Below, one piece after another: positions 30,311 to 41,528 of a stretch of 64,000 nt of DNA. Below the pieces are notes generated by a model, which did no database searches, was not told the DNA's origin, and saw only the letters and a list, made by a program, of their open reading frames with translations. Source of the DNA: Flavobacteriaceae bacterium (GTDB taxonomy: Bacteria; Bacteroidota; Bacteroidia; Flavobacteriales; Flavobacteriaceae). The stretch spans positions 248,001-312,000 of the forward strand of contig JALWTD010000017.1 of the NCBI GenBank assembly GCA_027082925.1, given 5' to 3'. The translations under genes and the position numbers were made by a program. Positions within the stretch are counted from its first letter, which is position 1. Each line of letters starts with the position of its first letter.

Positions 30311-31777
30311 TTATTCGTTTTTATTTTTAACATTTATGTTTAACAATGTTGATATTTCAGCAGAAATAGCTAGTTTTTTTACTAGTAAAATATAACTGAC
30401 ACTTATTAATACTGTTTTAATTAGGATATTAACAAGTGGATGAAACGAAAAATTCCAAAAATAAAACGAACCAAAAATAATTGATAACACTCCTATTATT
30501 TTAAATGTTTGCTTATTAAAAGGTTGTATTTTTAATTTCATTTTAATATACAACAGTTTTATCATGCTGTAAACTATTACTACTATGAGCGTTGCAATTG
30601 CTGCTCCATTAATTCCCATAAGCGTAATAAGCCATCTGTTAAGTATTATAACACTAATTGCCATGGCAATAGACAAGTAAAAAATAACTTTGTAGTATTT
30701 AGAGTTTGTGAGTATGGCATTACCTGTACCCAATGCTAACTCCATTAATTTTACAATAGAAATAATAAATACTACTGCTATTCCTTTTGTAAACTGAGGC
30801 TTATTAATTACAGCATACAAATCGGTAATATTTAAATTAATTAGTAAAAAAAGAAGTCCTCCTACAACAAGTAAATTAATAGAGGATTGTTTATATAACT
30901 TCTCAACTTCTACAATATTATTACCATTCATTTCTTTTGCAGTAATAGGACTCGTAATTTGTTGCATAGCTCTTGACGGTATAGCAATAACACTTGCTAT
31001 GTAAATACCAACAGAATAATAAGCCACCTCTACAATTTTTTCCATACGAGGAATCATAAATTTATCTATTTCTAACAGTATTCCGGTTGCAGATCCTGCC
31101 ACTATAATATAAATAGAGAATGATAGTACGCTTTTGATATTTGAAGGTAATTTGAAGCTAAGCTTCGGAAAGTAAATATAAAAGGCATATAATTTCATTA
31201 GTAACATTCTAACACCATAAACTACAGCTATTGCATATATAAATTGCTCTTCTGTAATCCATCCGAAATAAACAGAAAACAATAATACAAACGTACTTAT
31301 TCGTGCAAACACTTCTTTTAAAAAGTTACCAAAAACAGACTTTAAATGTACTTTAGACCAAGCGTAAAACAATTCAAAATACCCCATAAAAATGGCGATG
31401 ATAAATATAAGATAGGTGTAATTTTTTATAAGTTTATTTTTAACCGACAGCCACTCCGTTAACTCTTCATAGGCCAAAATACCTACCAAGGCCGTTGGTA
31501 TAATTATAAGTAAAGGAATAAATAATGCTACAGATAAAAATTCATCTTGCTCTTTCTTAGAGTTGTAAGAAGAAAAGAATTTAATAATGGTATGCTGCAT
31601 TCCAAACACTAGCAACGGCAATAATATGTTTGCTGTAGACAGTAAAAAAGTAACCAACCCAAAATAATCGTCTTGTAAAAAATGGGTGAATAAAAACAAT
31701 ACATTAATTCCACCAATGGCAAATCCTAAAAAAATGACCAATGTGTTTATTAAAGACTGTTTAAATACAATTCCCAT
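30311..31777 (-). CDS. polysaccharide biosynthesis flippase (Wzx/MATE-like)
   Basis: 488 aa, about 12-14 hydrophobic segments, EIDKFMIPRMEKIVEVAYYSVGIYIASVIAIPSRAM. Confidence 0.88.
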   Translation of the reverse strand: MGIVFKQSLINTLVIFLGFAIGGINVLFLFTHFLQDDYFGLVTFLLSTANILLPLLVFGMQHTIIKFFSSYNSKKEQDEFLSVALFIPLLIIIPTALVGILAYEELTEWLSVKNKLIKNYTYLIFIIAIFMGYFELFYAWSKVHLKSVFGNFLKEVFARISTFVLLFSVYFGWITEEQFIYAIAVVYGVRMLLMKLYAFYIYFPKLSFKLPSNIKSVLSFSIYIIVAGSATGILLEIDKFMIPRMEKIVEVAYYSVGIYIASVIAIPSRAMQQITSPITAKEMNGNNIVEVEKLYKQSSINLLVVGGLLFLLINLNITDLYAVINKPQFTKGIAVVFIISIVKLMELALGTGNAILTNSKYYKVIFYLSIAMAISVIILNRWLITLMGINGAAIATLIVVIVYSMIKLLYIKMKLKIQPFNKQTFKIIGVLSIIFGSFYFWNFSFHPLVNILIKTVLISVSYILLVKKLAISAEISTLLNINVKNKNE

Positions 31778-32856
31778 TATAATATATTTAGAATTTCTTG
31801 ATATGCTTTTTCTCCAATATTGGTTCCGTATAAATTTTTATCAAAATTTGTAGAGGTGTCTTTAAACATATTAAAAGTATCTACAATTGTTTTGGTATTA
31901 CTACCTACTATTTTTGCAAACCCATTAGAAACCAACTCAATCCATTCTGTCTCTTCACGAGCAATAATACAATGCTTTTTGTTGAAAAAAGCTTCTTTTT
32001 GTAAGCCTCCACTATCGGTAATTACCATATTGCAGTTTTTTAGCAATGCTAACATATCAAAATAACCCACAGGATTAATGGTTGTAATATCAAATTTTAA
32101 ATTATTGTTTTCCAAAATAGCACGGGTTCTAGGGTGCATTGGCAATACGACTTTCTTGTGTTTATTTATTGTTTCTAAAGCTCTAAAAATAGCTTTTAGT
32201 TTTGCCAAATCGTCTGTGTTTTCTTGTCTATGAATAGTCGCCAATACAAACTCATTTTCTTCTAAATCCAATCTTGCAAGAATATCCGATTTTTCATCAA
32301 CCATTTTTCCGTAAAACTCAACGGCATCTTTCATAATATCTCCACATTTTTCAATTTTGATATTAAATTTAGAAAACCCTTCGTTTTCTAAATTTTTAAT
32401 TGCTACGTCTGTTGGACAAAGCAATAAATCAGAAATTCTATCGGTTAAAATTCTATTTATTTCTTCGGGCATTTTCATATTAAACGAACGTAATCCTGCC
32501 TCAATATGCACTACTTTTATGTTTAACTTTTTAGCTGCTAACGCACCAGCAATGGTTGAATTTGTATCTCCGTAAATAACAATTGCATCTGGTTTTTCCT
32601 GAAGTAACACTTCTTCTATTTTAGCCAGCATTTGTCCTGTCATTGCACCATGGCTTAACCCATTAATGGCCAAATTGTATTTTGGTTTTGGAATTTCCAT
32701 TTCTTCAAAAAAAACATCGCTCATGTTTTTATCGTAGTGCTGTCCTGTATGAATAATAACCTCTTCAATAGCATTGTATTTTGAAATTACCCTGCTTAAT
32801 ACTGCCGCTTTCACAAATTGAGGGCGAGCGCCTAAAATGGTTGCAATTTTTTTCAT
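31777..32856 (-). CDS. wecB: UDP-N-acetylglucosamine 2-epimerase (non-hydrolysing)
   Basis: GARPQFVKAAVLS, HTGQHYDKNMSDVFFEE, YGDTNSTIAGALAA, HIEAGLRS. Confidence 0.93.
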   Translation of the reverse strand: MKKIATILGARPQFVKAAVLSRVISKYNAIEEVIIHTGQHYDKNMSDVFFEEMEIPKPKYNLAINGLSHGAMTGQMLAKIEEVLLQEKPDAIVIYGDTNSTIAGALAAKKLNIKVVHIEAGLRSFNMKMPEEINRILTDRISDLLLCPTDVAIKNLENEGFSKFNIKIEKCGDIMKDAVEFYGKMVDEKSDILARLDLEENEFVLATIHRQENTDDLAKLKAIFRALETINKHKKVVLPMHPRTRAILENNNLKFDITTINPVGYFDMLALLKNCNMVITDSGGLQKEAFFNKKHCIIAREETEWIELVSNGFAKIVGSNTKTIVDTFNMFKDTSTNFDKNLYGTNIGEKAYQEILNIL

Positions 32857-34175
32857 ATACTGTTAATAATTTCAGACAATCTTCCTGTCAGTTCTTTTCT
32901 ATGGTATTGAGCTATATTTTCTGGATTAACTTCTAGTTTTCCCTGTTTATATTTAGAATAAAAATCTAAAATAGTGTTTTTTAAGGTTTCTTTAGCTGAA
33001 AATCCTATCGCTATCCCCGATTTTGTTTCTTCAATAATTTTAGCCAAATCTCCATCTGTTGGAGCTATTGCTAATATTGGACGATTGGCTAACAAGTATT
33101 CAAATATTTTACCGGTAACAATACCTTTTGCACTAGGTACGTTATTTATAGCAATTAACAATACTTGCGATTGTTTTTGGTACTGAATAACTTCTTTATG
33201 AGAAACATAATTAATTACCGTTATATTTTCAGAAATTTCATGCTTTTTTACCTCTGCTAAAATAGATGCATCTACCTTACCTATCAGCCTTAATTCAAAA
33301 TCGTTTTTAAAATTTAAATCTTCATGTACTATTTCATCTAAAGCCTCCCAAAGTATTTTGGGGTTTCTGTCGGCATTCATAAGACCAACATGTGTAATTG
33401 AAAATTTAGTATCTGGTGTGATTTCATCATTATTTATTTCTATATCAAAACCATTAGGTATTACCGTTACGTTTGGTGAAATTTTATGATAAGATGCTTT
33501 CATAGTATTGCTCACAACCAAAACCGAATCTGCTTGTTGTAACACTTCTTTTTCTAACTTATAATGTTTTTTAATTGCCTTTTTGGTAAGTGGCAATTGG
33601 TGAAAGTAATCTATTTCCGTCCAAGGATCTCTAAAATCTGCTATCCACTTTATATGTAAACGTTGTTTAAGTTTTAGCCCAATTAAATGCATACTATGAG
33701 GCGGTCCTGTGGTTATTACGACATCTATTTTATGCGTTTTTAAATACGTTGTTAGGTAATTAACCGATGGCTTTATCCAAAATTTTCGAGCATCGGGAAT
33801 AAAAAAATTAGCACGAATATATTGCATTATTCTTCCGAAAAAAGTGGGGTTCGGATTTAAAAATCCTGCACTTTCTCCTTTATTTTTCCCAAAAATTGAA
33901 AAAATAGTATTGGGTTCAAAAATAGGTTTTTGTAATACTTTAACATGCTTAGGAATTTCTTCTGCAAGAGATTTATCTATAATTGGATAATTTTTATTTT
34001 TTACAGTATATACTACCGGTTCAATATCAAAATCGCCCAAATACTTCACAAATTTAAGCCACCGTTGTACTCCTGAGCCTCCTGCCGGAGGCCAATAATA
34101 TGTTATAATGAGTACTTTTTTCACTTGCTTAAATTTGAATATAAATCTATTAATTTTTTTGAGGTTTTTTCCCAA
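32853..34175 (-). CDS. glycosyltransferase (GT4-like); true start may be GTG near 34124
   Basis: YYWPPAGGSGVQRWLKFVKYL, ADFRDPWTEIDYF, VTGKIFEYLLANRPILAIAP. Confidence 0.9.
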   Translation of the reverse strand: MGKNLKKINRFIFKFKQVKKVLIITYYWPPAGGSGVQRWLKFVKYLGDFDIEPVVYTVKNKNYPIIDKSLAEEIPKHVKVLQKPIFEPNTIFSIFGKNKGESAGFLNPNPTFFGRIMQYIRANFFIPDARKFWIKPSVNYLTTYLKTHKIDVVITTGPPHSMHLIGLKLKQRLHIKWIADFRDPWTEIDYFHQLPLTKKAIKKHYKLEKEVLQQADSVLVVSNTMKASYHKISPNVTVIPNGFDIEINNDEITPDTKFSITHVGLMNADRNPKILWEALDEIVHEDLNFKNDFELRLIGKVDASILAEVKKHEISENITVINYVSHKEVIQYQKQSQVLLIAINNVPSAKGIVTGKIFEYLLANRPILAIAPTDGDLAKIIEETKSGIAIGFSAKETLKNTILDFYSKYKQGKLEVNPENIAQYHRKELTGRLSEIINSI

Positions 34176-35314
34176 TAAAATTCATGGGTTACAAACGCTC
34201 TTCCATGTGCACCTAATTGCGCAGCTAATTGAGGATTTTTATACAATGCTATTACTTTTTCAGAAAAATCCAAACAATCTTCTGCTGTATGTACTAAGCC
34301 TGCATTGGCTTTTTGTACTATATTTTTTTGAGCAGTAGCATCGCTTACAAGTAAAGGCTTTCCTAAACTCATATATTGAAATACCTTATTTGCATACGTT
34401 GTATTGTGATGTTTGTTTTTATGCAATGGCGAAATACAAATATGGCTAGCCGCAATATACGACTGAAATGTTGTTTCATTTTGCCAACCTTCAAAAACAA
34501 CAAAATCTGAAATTTTTAGTTCTGCTACCCTATTTTTTAAAATAACATCGTCTGAAGCATTGCTTCCTACAATTACCAATTTAATGTTTTTAATTTTATC
34601 TTTTAAAATTGCAATACCATCAATTGCTGTTAACAAACCTCTCCGCAATCCGGTATCACCTATATAGAGCAATATAAAATTGTTTTTTAGTTTTTTAGTA
34701 ATCTCCGGTTTAATGGTCGTTTTTTGATAAAATGATTTTCGAACGGTATTAGGTACTACACAAATTTTTTCAGGAGCTATTTCTACGGTATCTGTAATTG
34801 CTTTTTTAGCCTCTTGGGTAACTACCAATACGTTTGATGCATTTTTAATAAACAAGCGTTCTTTTTGTTTCCATCTATTTACAGAGATGAGGTATTTTCC
34901 CGGAAAACGTTGTAAATGAGGATAGTGCCTCATAATCTCAGGGCGGTTTTCATGTAAATCTAAAACCACCGGAAGCTTCTTTGTTTTATTAGCTTTAACA
35001 ACAGCTTCTGCAATTTGTATATCGTGAATATGTATGGCTTGAATCTGATTTCTAGTTAAAAAATCTTCAATTTTTTTCGCCATTATTTTTGAGTAAAAAG
35101 GAAATGTATACGCTAATGCCGACAGCTTGTATGTGAGTTTGTTAGATTTATACCTCTTGACCTTTATTTTTGATATAATTTCATCTTTTTCTGAATCGGA
35201 GTATTTTAAACAAAATAAAAAAACTTCATGTCCACTTTTTATCAATGAAACTGCTTCGTTTTCAACTCGTGGATCAGGAGGAAAGGTTTTGTCTAAAATC
35301 ATTCCTATTCTCAT
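34121..35314 (-). CDS. glycosyltransferase family 4 protein
   Basis: FPPDPRVENEAVSLIKSGHEV, VFQYMSLGKPLLVSD. Confidence 0.9.
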   Translation of the reverse strand: MRIGMILDKTFPPDPRVENEAVSLIKSGHEVFLFCLKYSDSEKDEIISKIKVKRYKSNKLTYKLSALAYTFPFYSKIMAKKIEDFLTRNQIQAIHIHDIQIAEAVVKANKTKKLPVVLDLHENRPEIMRHYPHLQRFPGKYLISVNRWKQKERLFIKNASNVLVVTQEAKKAITDTVEIAPEKICVVPNTVRKSFYQKTTIKPEITKKLKNNFILLYIGDTGLRRGLLTAIDGIAILKDKIKNIKLVIVGSNASDDVILKNRVAELKISDFVVFEGWQNETTFQSYIAASHICISPLHKNKHHNTTYANKVFQYMSLGKPLLVSDATAQKNIVQKANAGLVHTAEDCLDFSEKVIALYKNPQLAAQLGAHGRAFVTHEFYWEKTSKKLIDLYSNLSK

Positions 35315-35320
35315 ATCGTA

Positions 35321-35836
35321 CTATTTTTCTGCATAAATAGCATAATATCTTGGTGTAAATTTTCTCAATATAGGCCTAAATCCTATTTTGTTTACAGGAC
35401 TTGTCCATTTCTCTTTCTTCTTTACTTTCCAACCTGTATTTTGTAGTAGCCAATCAAACTGCCAATCTTCAAACTCGTGATAATGTCTATCCCACATATC
35501 CGTTTTACTTCTATAAGCAGGTGTAAACCATAATTTTAAAGGCACTGTAGCTATAATTTTTGGCGCTTCTATTTCTTTTAACACATTAAACGGAGCCAGT
35601 AAGTGTTCAAAAATTTCAAATGCTGTTACAGCATCTACGTGATACTTTTTAACAACATCTGGCAGCAAATCTAAATCTTCTCCTTCGGTATTGTAAACCG
35701 TATATCCGTTTTGCTCCATAACTTCAGTAAACGGATTTCGAACACCCAAATCTAAAATAGTAGCCGGAGCTGGCAACACACTTTGTAAAAATTTTAAGGT
35801 ATGTGCATAACGCTTATGCGGTAGTTTATGATACAT
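35321..35836 (-). CDS. class I SAM-dependent methyltransferase
   Basis: ATILDLGVRNPFTEVMEQNGY, AFEIFEHLLAP, DRHYHEFEDWQ. Confidence 0.82.
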   Translation of the reverse strand: MYHKLPHKRYAHTLKFLQSVLPAPATILDLGVRNPFTEVMEQNGYTVYNTEGEDLDLLPDVVKKYHVDAVTAFEIFEHLLAPFNVLKEIEAPKIIATVPLKLWFTPAYRSKTDMWDRHYHEFEDWQFDWLLQNTGWKVKKKEKWTSPVNKIGFRPILRKFTPRYYAIYAEK

Positions 35837-38255
35837 TCTTTTTCCTTTTATCTATAAAAAACCAACCCAATGAAATTAGAATAAGAAGTACAAATGATAC
35901 AAGTGTTATTGTAGTTCCTGTTTTAATTACCGTTGGTTCAAACTTAAATTCAATAATATGCTCTCCTGCCGGTATTTCCATACCTCTTAAAACATAGTTA
36001 ACTCTAAAGTGTGGTGTTAGCTTGTGGTCTATATACGCATTCCATCCATCTTTATAATAAATTTCGGAAAACACTGCAAATTGATTGGTTGCCGACTTGG
36101 TTTTATAAACCAGTTTGTTAGGTTTATAAGAAATTAGTTTTATAGTTGCAGTAGTATCTTTTGCATAACTTGTTTTAAAGTTTTCTGAAACAAATCTCTT
36201 ATCTATAACTGCTTCATTTTTTGTTTTTAAGCTATCTAAAGCTAAAATTTCTTCATTTGCATTGGCAACAACATTAATTTTTTGCACAAACCAAGCATTG
36301 CCATTAGCATCCGGATTTAATTGTACGGTTTCACGCTGATTGCCATCTTCAAAAATAAAATACTTGGTATTTAACATATTTAATACCTCTATATTATTTT
36401 TAGCAATTTGATAGTCGTATAACTCTTGGTAACGTCTTAATTTCGCTGCATGATACCCTCCTATTGATTTATGAAAATAGGAAGTGCTCCCATCATTCAT
36501 AGGGTTTACCATAAAATTACCAACTCTGTAATACGTAGTATCTTTAAGCAATTGTTTGTCTATTGCAGAAGCTATATAAGGTTTATCTATTTTCCTGGCA
36601 GATAAAAAATCATCATTATTTACATAGCGTCTATCTACCGAAACCAAGTCAAATAATATAAATGCTGTTAAACTGATAATGGCTATATTTTTGCTTAGTT
36701 TTTCTTTTAAAAACAACCATAACACACCTGTTGCTATTGTTACTAAAATGACTGTTCTTAAACTGTCTGAAAAAAAGATAGCTTTTCTATCTGCAATAAT
36801 TGCTTCTAAGAGCTCCCCTTCCATAATTGGTTTGTAATTTCCATCTACAAGTCCTTCAAATGAAAATAAACTCGTTCCAAATAAGGTGAATGCCAATGCT
36901 ATTCCTCCAGAAATATAAAATGCCTTTTTAAGAGCTTCCAATTTAATATTTATGGATTTTTTGCTATAAAACAGTTCCTTTAATGCTAAAACCGCAAGTA
37001 TAGGAACAACCATTTCTGCAATAACTTGAATTGAAGAAACAGCCCTAAATTTGTTATACATAGGAACATAATCAATAAAAAAATTGGTTATAAAATCTAA
37101 ATTTTTTCCCCAACTGAGTAGTATTGAAAAAGCAAAAGCTCCTACCAACCATTTTTTTAATTTTCCATCTACTAAAAAAATACCCAAAACAAATAAAAAC
37201 ATAAGAATTGCACCTATGTAAGCAGGTGCTTCAACAATAGGCTGATTTCCCCAATACATAGGGGCGTACTTTGTAAATTCTCTAACTTGCTTTGGATCTA
37301 TTTTTCCGTGTAAAAATTGATATATGTTTGAATCTGTTCCTACATCTTCTCTATTACCTCCTCCCATAAAACGAGGTATTAACAAATTAAATGTTTCTAA
37401 AAGTCCGTAGCTATAAGTTGTAATGTATTCTTTAGATAAACCGTCTACTGCTTTTTTTGGAGCTCCTTCAGGAGTAATTGTTAGTTCACTTTTGCCTCGT
37501 GTGCTGTATGCTGCATATTCTTTGGTTGCCAATAAACTTGTTGCGTTAACTCCTATGGCCAACACAACTGCAGCTGTTAAAATACCAATACTTTTAATGT
37601 AAACAGTTAATTGCTTCTCTTTAAAAGCATCTATAAAATAAACAATTCCCAAAATAAGAACACAAAACAATAAATAGTAAGTCATTTGTGGGTGACTTGC
37701 ATTAATTTCGAGAGCCATAGCAAGAGCTGTTAACAAGAAACCTTGCAAGTATTTTTTTTGAAACACACGTAAAATACCTGCTAATACCAGAGGCATATAA
37801 GCAATGGCGTGCGCTTTGGCATTATGACCAACTCCCAAAATAATAATGTAGTAAGTAGAAAACCCAAAAGCCAGTGCGCCTAAAATTGCGAGTTTATAAT
37901 CTACTTTTAATACCAGTAATAATATAAAAAAACTTAAAAAGTAAAGAAACAAATAATCAGCCGGACGAGGTAAAAATCGTACCAACGTATCTACCTTTTT
38001 TATATAGTTATTTGGGTACAATGCACTTAAACTATATGTAGGCATTCCTCCAAAAGCGGCATTGGTCCAGTATGGCTCGGTATGATTTTCTTTTCTAAAA
38101 TCGTTGGTTTCTTTTGCCATTCCTATAAAATGCTTAATATCATTTTGGAATATCTTTTTTCCCTCTAAAACAGGTGAAAAATAGACTACAGACACCAAAA
38201 CAAAAATGACAATAGCAATTAAAAACGGAAGTGCTTTTTTTATGGGTAAATTCAT
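35826..38255 (-). CDS. YfhO-family multi-TM membrane protein
   Basis: 809 aa; FKKENHTEPYWTNAAFGGMPTYSL-like N-terminus, YYKDGWNAYIDHKLTPHFRVNYVLRGMEIPAGEHIIEFKF C-terminus. Confidence 0.85.
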   Translation of the reverse strand: MNLPIKKALPFLIAIVIFVLVSVVYFSPVLEGKKIFQNDIKHFIGMAKETNDFRKENHTEPYWTNAAFGGMPTYSLSALYPNNYIKKVDTLVRFLPRPADYLFLYFLSFFILLLVLKVDYKLAILGALAFGFSTYYIIILGVGHNAKAHAIAYMPLVLAGILRVFQKKYLQGFLLTALAMALEINASHPQMTYYLLFCVLILGIVYFIDAFKEKQLTVYIKSIGILTAAVVLAIGVNATSLLATKEYAAYSTRGKSELTITPEGAPKKAVDGLSKEYITTYSYGLLETFNLLIPRFMGGGNREDVGTDSNIYQFLHGKIDPKQVREFTKYAPMYWGNQPIVEAPAYIGAILMFLFVLGIFLVDGKLKKWLVGAFAFSILLSWGKNLDFITNFFIDYVPMYNKFRAVSSIQVIAEMVVPILAVLALKELFYSKKSINIKLEALKKAFYISGGIALAFTLFGTSLFSFEGLVDGNYKPIMEGELLEAIIADRKAIFFSDSLRTVILVTIATGVLWLFLKEKLSKNIAIISLTAFILFDLVSVDRRYVNNDDFLSARKIDKPYIASAIDKQLLKDTTYYRVGNFMVNPMNDGSTSYFHKSIGGYHAAKLRRYQELYDYQIAKNNIEVLNMLNTKYFIFEDGNQRETVQLNPDANGNAWFVQKINVVANANEEILALDSLKTKNEAVIDKRFVSENFKTSYAKDTTATIKLISYKPNKLVYKTKSATNQFAVFSEIYYKDGWNAYIDHKLTPHFRVNYVLRGMEIPAGEHIIEFKFEPTVIKTGTTITLVSFVLLILISLGWFFIDKRKKNVS

Positions 38256-38316
38256 TATTACGAAATTATTTTTTTATAAAAACACAACAAAGTGTGTTAA
38301 ACTATTTTAAACTTTT

Positions 38317-38571
38317 TTACTCATCTACCTCCTCATAATCAATATACTCACCTAAATCTTTACGAGATTGTGTATTATCTGAAGGTTTTTTATCTATAAT
38401 GGTTTCTCCAACATTTTGAGGTTCATTTTTATAAGCATTTTGCTGTTCATTAAACCTTCGTTCAACATCTTTCATCATTTTTCTTAAAAATATTGGTGCA
38501 ATATATCTACTAAAAAACTTGAAGATATAATAAATAATCATCAAGATAACGATTGTTCTTAACAAGCCCAT
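38317..38571 (-). CDS. DUF4834-like small membrane protein
   Basis: 84 aa, N-terminal TM then charged tail. Confidence 0.65.
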   Translation of the reverse strand: MGLLRTIVILMIIYYIFKFFSRYIAPIFLRKMMKDVERRFNEQQNAYKNEPQNVGETIIDKKPSDNTQSRKDLGEYIDYEEVDE

Positions 38572-38673
38572 TTCTAACAGTTTTATTTATTTCCCAAAAA
38601 TAACAATTTGAGTATAACTAAACCGTTTAATTAGATAAAATCTTATATTTGACATTGTAATAACCTCTTTATT

Positions 38674-39672
38674 ATGAAAAGATTTTTTGTAGTGTTTCTA
38701 ATTATTAGTGCCATTTACACCTCAAGCGCACAATATACAGAAGTCATAAATTCTAAAAGACCTGGGTTTTCTGAAAGCCCGTACAGTATAGGCACAGATG
38801 TTTTTCAGTTTGAAACAGGGCTATTTTATAAAAGTAGTAGCAATGAATATTTAACCGCATACCCTAACACATACGGAGGCGAGCTATTTTTTAGATATGG
38901 TAAATTTTTAGAGAAATTAGAGCTTGACGTTAAAATAACCTACCAGAGTGATGAGGTGAAAAATCCGTTTGGACCAAATTATAGAATTGGAGGGTTAAGC
39001 GAACTAACCATTGGCGGTAAATACCTTATATACGAACAAAAGTACACCGATAAGTCTAAAGAAATTAGAAGTTGGAAACGCAAAATGGCGTTTGACAAAA
39101 AAAGATTAATTCCTAGTGTAGGTGTATATGTGGGCGTAAACACAAATTTTTTAGGAAACGATTACAAAGAAGACAACTTGAGTTTTAAAGCTGCCGTTTT
39201 ATTGCAAAATGATTTTACAGATAGGCTCGTATTACTAACAAACATTATTGCCGATAAAATTAGCTCTCAAAATAACTATTACTCGTATATTTTAACAATG
39301 ACGTATGCGATTAACCAAAACTGGTCGTTTTTTGTAGAAAACCAAGGCGTATTTAAAAGTACCGATGCTCCTAAATTTCACTTTGGTACCGGTGCTGCTT
39401 ATTTATTTTCTGAAGATTTACAAATTGATGCTTCTATACGCTCTATTTTCTTTCAAAATTATTCGTTTGCCTATTCTTCGTTAGGTGTTGCTTGGAGACT
39501 AGATAAGCATCAAGATAAATTAGTTAGAGACAACTCTGTCAATGCTAAATCGGGCAAATCGTATCGAAAAAAAGGAAATTTCTTCTCTAGAATTTTTAAG
39601 CCTAAAAACAATATCAAAAAGAGAAGAAAGAAAATGAAGAAAGCCAGAAAGAAACGAAAAAAAAGAAATTAA
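38674..39672 (+). CDS. outer-membrane transporter/porin-like beta-barrel protein
   Basis: Signal peptide; RPGFSESPYSIGTDVFQFETG, alternating aromatic strands; basic tail. Confidence 0.72.
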   Translation: MKRFFVVFLIISAIYTSSAQYTEVINSKRPGFSESPYSIGTDVFQFETGLFYKSSSNEYLTAYPNTYGGELFFRYGKFLEKLELDVKITYQSDEVKNPFGPNYRIGGLSELTIGGKYLIYEQKYTDKSKEIRSWKRKMAFDKKRLIPSVGVYVGVNTNFLGNDYKEDNLSFKAAVLLQNDFTDRLVLLTNIIADKISSQNNYYSYILTMTYAINQNWSFFVENQGVFKSTDAPKFHFGTGAAYLFSEDLQIDASIRSIFFQNYSFAYSSLGVAWRLDKHQDKLVRDNSVNAKSGKSYRKKGNFFSRIFKPKNNIKKRRKKMKKARKKRKKRN

Positions 39673-39678
39673 AATCAT

Positions 39679-40797
39679 ATGATTACCATCAAAGAAGTAT
39701 TTTCTAAAAAGGAAATGAAAAAATTTGTACTGTTTCCTTTTAAACTTTACAGTAAAAATCCTTACTGGGTACCACCTATAATAAATGACGAAATAGAATC
39801 GTTTGACAAAACCAAAAATCCTGTCTTTACCCATGCGGTTGCACGCTTTTTTTTAGCAATTAAAAATGATGAAATTGTAGGTAGAGTTGCCGCAATTATA
39901 AACTTTACCGAAATTAATCAGCAAAAAATAAAAAAAATGCGCTTTGGTTGGTTCGATTTTATTGATGATTCCAACGTTTCTGAATTACTACTAAAAAAGG
40001 TAGAAGAAATTGGTAGAGAAAACCAATTGGAGTATATGGAAGGACCTATGGGATTTTCTAACCTCGATAAAGTTGGTGTACTAACTTATGGCTTTGATCA
40101 TATTGGAACCATGATTACCTGGTACAATCATCCTTATTATAAAAACCATTTAGAAAAGCTAGGCTTTAGCGTAGAAAAAGAATACATTGAGAGTAAGTTT
40201 CCTTTTAAAAATGTAAAACCAGAACCGCTTGTAAAAGCCAGTAGAATTATTAAAAAAAGATACAAGCTCACAGCTTTAAACTTTACAAAAACAAAAGACC
40301 TCTTACCTTTAGTAGATGAGATGTTTGATTTGTTTAATGAAAGTTACGCCTCATTACCTTCTTTTGTACCCATATCAGATGTTCAAAAAGAATATTTTAA
40401 GAAAAAATACATTAGCTTTATTAATCCTGAGTACATAAAATTTGTAATGGATGAAAACAAACGCCTTATTGCCTTTGCCATTACAATGCCTTCATTTTCA
40501 AAAGCACTTCAAAAAGCAAAAGGAAAACTTTTTCCGACGGGAGTATTTCATCTATTAAGAGCTAAAAAACATAGTAAAGACATTATTTTTTACCTTATAG
40601 GAATTCATCCAAAATACCAAAACAAAGGTGTTACCGCTATTATTTTTGAAGAATACCAAAAAACTTTTGCTGAAAAAAATATTCAAACTTGTATTAGAAC
40701 ACCTGAGCTTGCCAGCAATATAGCTATTGCTAATGTGTGGAAAAACTTTGATCCGGTAATATATAAAAAGCGATGTACCTATAGAAAAGACTTGTAA
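39679..40797 (+). CDS. GNAT-superfamily protein (YghO-like)
   Basis: PFKLYSKNPYWVPP, GRVAAIIN, GIHPKYQNKGVTAIIFEEY. Confidence 0.75.
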   Translation: MITIKEVFSKKEMKKFVLFPFKLYSKNPYWVPPIINDEIESFDKTKNPVFTHAVARFFLAIKNDEIVGRVAAIINFTEINQQKIKKMRFGWFDFIDDSNVSELLLKKVEEIGRENQLEYMEGPMGFSNLDKVGVLTYGFDHIGTMITWYNHPYYKNHLEKLGFSVEKEYIESKFPFKNVKPEPLVKASRIIKKRYKLTALNFTKTKDLLPLVDEMFDLFNESYASLPSFVPISDVQKEYFKKKYISFINPEYIKFVMDENKRLIAFAITMPSFSKALQKAKGKLFPTGVFHLLRAKKHSKDIIFYLIGIHPKYQNKGVTAIIFEEYQKTFAEKNIQTCIRTPELASNIAIANVWKNFDPVIYKKRCTYRKDL

Positions 40798-41508
40798 ATG
40801 CAACTGTTTTATAACCCAAAAATAACGTCTAAAACCACACAAATTACTTTCGATAAAATTGAGAGTAAACACATTGTGAGAGTACTTAGAAAAAAAGAAG
40901 GAGACACCGTATATATTACCAACGGACAAGGACAACTGTTTTTATCAAAAATAGCAGTAGCAAGCGATAAAAAATGTTTGGTAAGTATAAATACTGTTAA
41001 AAACAATGCAAAACCTTGGTCTTATTACTTGCATATTGCTATTGCTCCAACCAAATTAAATGACCGATTTGAGTGGTTTTTAGAAAAAGCAACAGAAATT
41101 GGAATTGACGAGATAACACCTATCATTTGCGACCATTCTGAACGAAAAATTGTGAAAATAGAACGAATGAAGAAAATAATTCACGCTGCAGCAAAACAAT
41201 CTCTTAAGTTTCATTTTCCAAAAATAAATGAACCTATCTCGTTTAAGTCGTTTATACAAAATGATGTAACTGTTGAGCAAAAGTTTATTGCACACTGTGA
41301 AGATACTTCAAAAAAAACATTAAAATCTGTGCTACAACCACATAAAAAAACACTGATTCTTATTGGTCCGGAAGGAGACTTTTCTTTAAAAGAAATTCAA
41401 CAAAGTTTGGAACATAATTTTATTCCTGTATCTTTGGGAGAAAGCCGATTAAGAACGGAAACAGCAGGAGTTGTTGCTGTTCATAGTGTCGCTTTTATTA
41501 ACGAATAA
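40798..41508 (+). CDS. rsmE: 16S rRNA (uracil1498-N3)-methyltransferase
   Basis: HIVRVLRKKEGD, LIGPEGDFSLKEI, SLGESRLRTETAGV. Confidence 0.94.
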   Translation: MQLFYNPKITSKTTQITFDKIESKHIVRVLRKKEGDTVYITNGQGQLFLSKIAVASDKKCLVSINTVKNNAKPWSYYLHIAIAPTKLNDRFEWFLEKATEIGIDEITPIICDHSERKIVKIERMKKIIHAAAKQSLKFHFPKINEPISFKSFIQNDVTVEQKFIAHCEDTSKKTLKSVLQPHKKTLILIGPEGDFSLKEIQQSLEHNFIPVSLGESRLRTETAGVVAVHSVAFINE

Positions 41509-41528
41509 ATAAAATAGCAGATTTTAAA

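Noticed and set aside
30311-38255. Polysaccharide block as a horizontally acquired or variable island
   Set aside because: No mobile genes, tRNA or flanking repeats seen; composition looks like the rest of the window, although such clusters can vary between strains
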